Below are positions 59,725 through 64,000 of a DNA stretch of 64,000 bases, piece by piece. A model generated the notes under the pieces. That model did no database searches. It saw only the letters and a list, made by a program, of their open reading frames with translations, and had not been told where the DNA came from. Where the stretch lies: positions 1 to 64,000 of the forward strand of contig DAITDU010000006.1 in NCBI GenBank assembly GCA_036839715.1. The letters run 5' to 3'. Within the stretch, counting starts at the first letter, position 1. Every line of letters starts with the position of its first letter. The stretch comes from Thermocaproicibacter sp002410755 (GTDB lineage Bacteria; Bacillota; Clostridia; Oscillospirales; Acutalibacteraceae). The position numbers and the translations under genes are program-made.

Positions 59725-61537
59725 CTTTCTCCGGATTCTCTGCATCCTTGCAGTTTTCCTTTTGGACCTTGCCCTTGTCTGGAAGTTGTTCCGGTATCTT
59801 AATTTCCCAATTTATCTGCTGATACCTGCTGCATTTCTCCTTTTCCTCCTGGTTATGTATCTCGTGACACGGTATCTCGCCGCACGGAACAGAAAATCTT
59901 CGGGAGAGGGCTCCGTCCCGAAGGTGCCGGGGACTGCCTGCAGGGCGGGAATCGGCTGTGCCATCCTTTCCTGCTTCCTTTCCGCCGCGTTTGTCGTCGG
60001 CAGGGCCATTGATTCTCAAAAGCGGATTTTTTCCCCCACCAATTTTCTGTCATGGTTTGCGATTGCCGCCGCGTTCTTCCTTGCTTTCTTATGGATTACG
60101 GATGAGCTTCTTCGCCATCCTCCTATCCGTCTAAAGCCGAAGCAGTTATACAGTCAGCCAAAGCAACTCTGGATTCTTTTCAGCATCTTCTTCTTTCTAA
60201 GCTGGCTGCCCTGCCTCTTCCTTTATTATCCGGGCAGCGTTTCGCCAGACTCGCTCGCCTGTATTGTCCGTGCAATCGGGAAAGCGAGACTTTCCAACCA
60301 ACAGCCGGTACTTTATACCCTGATGATGCGGCCGTTCCTGCTGGCTTCCCTTTCCACGGGAGGCGGGCTCACCTCCGGCGTTGCGCTGTTTCTTGCCGTA
60401 CAGACTGCGGCAATGGCCGTTATGCTTGGCTATCTCCCTTACTGGCTGGCAAAAAAGCAGTATCCGGTGTGGACTTTGGTCTTAACAGCCATCTATTTTA
60501 TTCTGAATCCCGTTTTTCCGATGTATTCTTCAACCATGTGGAAGGACATCCCCTTCGGGGGGCTGATTTTGCTCTATGTCCTGAACGTCTGGGACATTGT
60601 GGAAAGCCGGGGAGAATGGCTGAAAAGCAGGACAAACCTAATCTGGTTTGTCCTGCTGAACTTCTTGATTTCCTTTATGAGGAATAATGGATACTATATC
60701 ATTGCAGTCACCCTGATTGTGCTGATGATTGTCCTCCGCAGGGACTGGAAACGGCTTGTCCCCTGCTTTCTTGCCGTTCTTGTTGCGGTACCGGTCATCC
60801 AAGGACCGGTCTACGATGCCTGTGGTGTTGAGCAGAGCCCATTCGCAGAATCTGTTGCCATTCCGCTCCAGCAGATTGGGTATACCGTGGCGCACAACGG
60901 GACGCTGACGCCAGCGCAGGCTGATTTTCTCAATCAACTCCTCCCCCTCGAAGAGATGAAAAAAGCTTATACCCCGCATTCTGCAAACAATATTAAATTC
61001 CATAAGGATTTCAACAGTGGGTTCCTGGATACGCATAAAATCGAGTTCCTGAAAGTCTGGGCTGAGATGCTTGGGCCAAATTTCAAAAGCTACTGCCGCG
61101 CTTACGGAATGCAGACCATTGGTTACTGGCATCCCGGAATAAGGAACTGGGTGCTCTATAATGGCATTGGAAAAGGTTACGGCGCTGAAAAACTTGGCTT
61201 GTTCATGAGCGATCCGCTGCACGCCGCCAGCAACCGTGCCGTCATTTCAAAGGCTTTTTCCCTTTTGCAGAACTTTCTTCCGACATTTTCCGTAGTGAAT
61301 ACCGGCTGCCTGTTCTGGCTGACGGTCTTTGCCGCTTTCCTGCTGGCCGTCCGCAGAAAGGGCCGTTTTGTGATTGCCCTGCTTCCACTGTTTGTCCTTT
61401 GGGGTACCCTGATGATTGCAACACCAGTCTTTTGCGAATTCCGTTATATGTTTGGGTTTGCTACTTCCATTCCCGCCGTTCTCCTTGCCGCATTTCCGGA
61501 GAAAAATCCGGAAATCCCCGTTGTCCCCGCAGATTGA
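59705..61537 (+). CDS. Large polytopic membrane protein, DUF6020-like, possible GT-C glycosyltransferase
   Basis: The 610-residue protein has about 13 hydrophobic segments and a soluble loop at about 390-480. YYPGSVSPDSLACI and QPVLYTLMMRPFLL resemble conserved motifs of the DUF6020 family of Firmicute membrane proteins, which are thought to be sugar transferases; I am not certain of the family. Start overlaps the preceding glycosyltransferase by 20 bases, so the two are translationally coupled. Together they look like a two-step surface glycosylation pair. A very strong hairpin follows the gene. Confidence 0.72.
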   Translation: MTKRKTSFLRILCILAVFLLDLALVWKLFRYLNFPIYLLIPAAFLLFLLVMYLVTRYLAARNRKSSGEGSVPKVPGTACRAGIGCAILSCFLSAAFVVGRAIDSQKRIFSPTNFLSWFAIAAAFFLAFLWITDELLRHPPIRLKPKQLYSQPKQLWILFSIFFFLSWLPCLFLYYPGSVSPDSLACIVRAIGKARLSNQQPVLYTLMMRPFLLASLSTGGGLTSGVALFLAVQTAAMAVMLGYLPYWLAKKQYPVWTLVLTAIYFILNPVFPMYSSTMWKDIPFGGLILLYVLNVWDIVESRGEWLKSRTNLIWFVLLNFLISFMRNNGYYIIAVTLIVLMIVLRRDWKRLVPCFLAVLVAVPVIQGPVYDACGVEQSPFAESVAIPLQQIGYTVAHNGTLTPAQADFLNQLLPLEEMKKAYTPHSANNIKFHKDFNSGFLDTHKIEFLKVWAEMLGPNFKSYCRAYGMQTIGYWHPGIRNWVLYNGIGKGYGAEKLGLFMSDPLHAASNRAVISKAFSLLQNFLPTFSVVNTGCLFWLTVFAAFLLAVRRKGRFVIALLPLFVLWGTLMIATPVFCEFRYMFGFATSIPAVLLAAFPEKNPEIPVVPAD

Positions 61538-61574
61538 GGCAACGGCGTTGTCGCACGGAAAAGCTTTCCCTTAT

Positions 61575-61621
61575 GAAGAAACCGTCTCCGGTTCTTTTTA
61601 GGAACCGGAGACGGTTTCTTC
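61575..61621. terminator. 20-base perfect hairpin, bidirectional terminator
   Basis: GAAGAAACCGTCTCCGGTTC (61575-61594) and its exact complement at 61602-61621 with a seven-base loop TTTTTAG, followed by GTTATTTTT. It separates the converging membrane-protein and potD genes. Confidence 0.88.
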
Positions 61622-61622
61622 G

Positions 61623-62849
61623 TTATTTTTCCGGTCTGACAGCACGTTCTCGGGGAACATAGGAAAGTTCTCTGCGGTGCTTGACCTTTTTCCAGATAAC
61701 AATGAAAATGTAAAGGAGCAGAAATCCGACGAGCACAGCAACCAGAGTTTTGGTCTCACCCGGGCCACCCATTTTGACCTGCGCCCACAGGGAGTCTACC
61801 TGAAGGTTGACATCCTCCGGAAGATTAACATAGGTTTCTGATTTCTTGATGATGCTTTCCGGCGGGTAAAAGATTGGGTTGTTGCGCATTTCCGCAGGCA
61901 GAAGTTTCTTTGCTTCGGATTCAGGGGTGGAATAGCCAACCACTTCCATATTGGCAGCGGCAACATCCGGCCGGCAAAGAAAATTGATGTATTCTTCCGC
62001 TTCCTTCTGGTGCTGGGAGCACGTTGGGATGCACATTGCGTCTATAAAGAAATTTGTGCCTTCCTTAGTCGGGATAGCAAAGCCGATATCCGGATTATCC
62101 TTGACAAGTGTTACCGCGTCACCCGCATAGTACGGTGCAAGCCATGCCTCGCCGCTTGACATTTTGTCAAAGATTTGATCCATTACATAAGCCTGCACCA
62201 GCGGCTTCTGTTTTTCCAGCAGGGAAGCTGCTGCATTCCATTCGCTGATATTTTTCGTATTATAGGAAAAGCCAAGAATTTTCTGTGCAATGCCGAAAGA
62301 ATCACGTGGATTGTCAAACATTAAGATTTTCCCGGAGTATTTTGAATTCCAAAGGATTTTCCAACTGTTGACCGGTTCTTTCACATGTTTCTTATTATAG
62401 AAAATTCCAATAACTCCCCAGGTATATGGCACAGAATATTCATTTTTGGAATCATATACCATGTTGCGGTAGTCTTTGTCTATATATTGAAAGTTCGGGA
62501 TGTTTTTAAAATTGAGTTTTTTGACCAGTTTTTCCTGAATCAGCTTGGAAACCATATAGTCCGAGGGGAAAATTACGTCATAGTTTGCACCGCCGCCTGC
62601 CAGCTTGGAATACATGGATTCGTTATCTTCAAAGGTTGTGTAGTTCACCCGAATTCCTGTAGCTTTTGTAAATTCCGCATTGACATCCATAGAGCCATCT
62701 TCACCGGTGGAAATATATTCACCCCAGTTGTAGACATTGATGGTAACCGGTGAAGCAGAGCCTGATGCCGTCTTCTGCCCCGAAGCAGAAAGCGGTGCCG
62801 AAGCAAAAAGGAGGAGTGCGGCGGATATCGCAGCAAAAAATTTTTTCAT
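61623..62849 (-). CDS. potD: Polyamine-binding protein PotD with C-terminal membrane anchor
   Basis: The second ATG (62849, MKKFFAAISAALLLF) has AAGGAGG 10 bases upstream; the ATG at 62858 is only one base after it but forms an ATGA overlap with potC. The protein has a signal peptide without a lipobox cysteine, the spermidine/putrescine-binding fold (INVYNWGEYIS, YDVIFPSDYMV, GVIGIFYNKK, AWLAPYYAGDAV), and a C-terminal membrane helix (about 370-392, LVAVLVGFLLLYIFIVIWKK) with a basic tail. Most Gram-positive PotD proteins are lipoproteins; here a helix replaces the lipid anchor. It is the last gene of the pot operon. Confidence 0.93.
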   Translation of the reverse strand: MKKFFAAISAALLLFASAPLSASGQKTASGSASPVTINVYNWGEYISTGEDGSMDVNAEFTKATGIRVNYTTFEDNESMYSKLAGGGANYDVIFPSDYMVSKLIQEKLVKKLNFKNIPNFQYIDKDYRNMVYDSKNEYSVPYTWGVIGIFYNKKHVKEPVNSWKILWNSKYSGKILMFDNPRDSFGIAQKILGFSYNTKNISEWNAAASLLEKQKPLVQAYVMDQIFDKMSSGEAWLAPYYAGDAVTLVKDNPDIGFAIPTKEGTNFFIDAMCIPTCSQHQKEAEEYINFLCRPDVAAANMEVVGYSTPESEAKKLLPAEMRNNPIFYPPESIIKKSETYVNLPEDVNLQVDSLWAQVKMGGPGETKTLVAVLVGFLLLYIFIVIWKKVKHRRELSYVPRERAVRPEK

Positions 62850-62854
62850 CCAAT

Positions 62855-63667
62855 TCATGCCTCCTTCTGGAGCGTTTCGCTGCGTTTGGATTCGCGTGAA
62901 GTGCGAATATTGATAATAATAAGCAGCAAAAGGATCGTCCCAAAGAGAAGTGCAGAAAGCGCATTGATTTCAGGGCTGACGCGCTTGCGTGTCATGGAAT
63001 AAATGAAAATCGGCAGCGTCTGCGTCGTGCCGCTTGTGAAGTAGCTGACAACAAAGTCATCAATGGAAAGCGTGAAAGCCATGATAAGCCCCGTAACAAC
63101 ACCCGGCATAATTTCCGGCAGGACGACATGAAAGAATGCCTGCCTAGGAGTGCAGCCGAGATCTTCTGCTGCTTCGGCAAGATTCGGGTCCATCTGGCGC
63201 AGCTTCGGCATAATGGAAAGGATAACATATGGCAGGCAAAAAGTAATGTGTGCGAAAATCAGGGAAACCATTCCAAGGGCAAGATTCCCCATAAACTTTG
63301 CCGCTGCAACAAAGAGAAGCATCAGGGAAACACCTGTGACGATATCCGGGTTCATCATTGGAAAATTCGTGACATTCATTACAACTCTGCGTGCCCATTT
63401 GTTAAGGCCGTTGATGCCGATGGCCGCAGCCGTGCCGAGCACAGTAGAAACAGCAGACGCCACAACGGCAATAATCAGCGTGTTCCGCAGGGAAACCAGA
63501 AGCATCTGATCCTGAAACAGGCGTGCGTACCACCGCAGTGAAAAGCCAGACCACACAGAACGGCTCATGGTTGAAGAACCATTGAACGAAAAAATGACAA
63601 GCACAAAAATCGGGGCATACAGAAACAGGAAGAGCAGGAACATGTAAATGCGGGAGACTGCTTTCAT
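62855..63667 (-). CDS. potC: Spermidine/putrescine ABC transporter permease PotC
   Basis: The 270-residue protein has six membrane segments and the ABC permease loop EAAEDLGCTPRQAFFHVVLP (about 185-204) that contacts the ATPase. FNGSS near the start and SIDDFVVSYF are typical of PotC. Its ATG overlaps the end of potB by four bases, and its end overlaps the first possible potD start. Confidence 0.95.
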   Translation of the reverse strand: MKAVSRIYMFLLFLFLYAPIFVLVIFSFNGSSTMSRSVWSGFSLRWYARLFQDQMLLVSLRNTLIIAVVASAVSTVLGTAAAIGINGLNKWARRVVMNVTNFPMMNPDIVTGVSLMLLFVAAAKFMGNLALGMVSLIFAHITFCLPYVILSIMPKLRQMDPNLAEAAEDLGCTPRQAFFHVVLPEIMPGVVTGLIMAFTLSIDDFVVSYFTSGTTQTLPIFIYSMTRKRVSPEINALSALLFGTILLLLIIINIRTSRESKRSETLQKEA

Positions 63668-64000
63668 ACCATCATTCCCCCTTCCGCAGCACCGTTTTCG
63701 TCAAACTGGTTCATAATGCCCATGCAGATAAGAATAAGCACCATGAGAACAAGGGATATAGCGGAGCCAAGGTTCGGGTTATAGGCGCTTCCGAGGAACT
63801 GCATGTCAATCAGGTCGCCAATCAGCAGGTTGCTGCCGCCGCCGAGCATCTTTGAAATAATAAAGGTGCTGACAGACGGCACAAACACCATTGTTACACC
63901 GGATATCACACCCGGCATACTCAGCGGCAGCGTTACACGCAGGAAAACAGTCCGGCGGTCCGCACCAAGGTCTTCCGCCGCTTCAATGACGCTTGGATCA
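63664..64000 (-). CDS. potB: Spermidine/putrescine ABC transporter permease PotB (partial)
   Basis: Only the last 111 residues lie in the window; the frame stays open to base 64000. It contains the ATPase-contact loop VIEAAEDLGADRRTVF and the ISGVTMVFVPSVSTFIISKMLGG segment typical of PotB, then a last membrane helix. Upstream, beyond the window, potA would be expected. The end overlaps potC by ATGA. Confidence 0.93.
   Translation of the reverse strand, partial: DPSVIEAAEDLGADRRTVFLRVTLPLSMPGVISGVTMVFVPSVSTFIISKMLGGGSNLLIGDLIDMQFLGSAYNPNLGSAISLVLMVLILICMGIMNQFDENGAAEGGMMV

Overview
The window looks like chromosomal DNA of a spore-forming, anaerobic Gram-positive bacterium of the Clostridia, most likely the Oscillospiraceae/Ruminococcaceae. 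The evidence is a four-gene glycogen cluster with the GlgD paralogue of GlgC, RNase Y with YmdB, FakA followed by RecG, an L10-leader-type attenuator before rplJ-rplL, a spoIID gene, strong Shine-Dalgarno sequences and TTGACA/TATAAT promoters. The genus is inference. No rRNA, tRNA, CRISPR array, transposase or phage gene was seen.

Layout: 1-7000 is the accessory end: a truncated ABC exporter, a secreted Cys-rich CAP protein, a GH25 lysozyme gene broken by a frameshift, a GNAT acetyltransferase and the wreck of a sulfatase gene. 7150-18850 is housekeeping on the plus strand: DUF951, prfA, a Sua5-type tRNA t6A gene, coaE, a lytic transglycosylase, an M18 aminopeptidase, rny, ymdB, fakA and recG. 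19000-22400 has a membrane-linked XRE regulator, a metallophosphoesterase and a D,D-carboxypeptidase. 22400-26000 (minus) is the rpmG-secE-nusG-rplK-rplA operon followed by rplJ-rplL with its own promoter and attenuator. 27000-33300 holds ddl, DUF1934, argS, a homocysteine-methyltransferase homologue without its zinc ligands, ksgA and a dCMP deaminase. 33300-37500 has a GH16 hydrolase, leuA, a histidine-phosphatase-like protein lacking the catalytic His, and an XRE regulator. 37600-43600 (minus) is glgB-glgC-glgD-glgA. 43700-47400 (minus) has gapA and a citrate synthase coupled to a membrane protein. 47500-52000 has spoIID, an SGNH hydrolase, a MORN-repeat protein and trmL. 52000-56000 is pgk-tpiA-gpmI. 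56000-61600 has a peptide-binding lipoprotein, a BASS transporter and a glycosyltransferase/membrane-protein pair. 61600-64000 (minus) is the potB-potC-potD polyamine ABC transporter, cut by the window end.

The central theme is carbon flow: lower glycolysis (gapA, pgk, tpiA, gpmI), storage (glgBCDA), entry to citrate and to leucine. A second theme is cell wall: ddl, D,D-carboxypeptidase, lytic transglycosylases, lysozyme and SpoIID. The least ordinary items are RNA-level and decayed or catalytically altered genes: candidate leader terminators ahead of citrate synthase and ddl, paired structured spacers before rplK and rplA, a zinc-less homocysteine methyltransferase homologue, an RNG-motif histidine phosphatase, a PotD with a C-terminal membrane anchor and the Cys-rich CAP protein. 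I did not find a clear multi-gene novel system.
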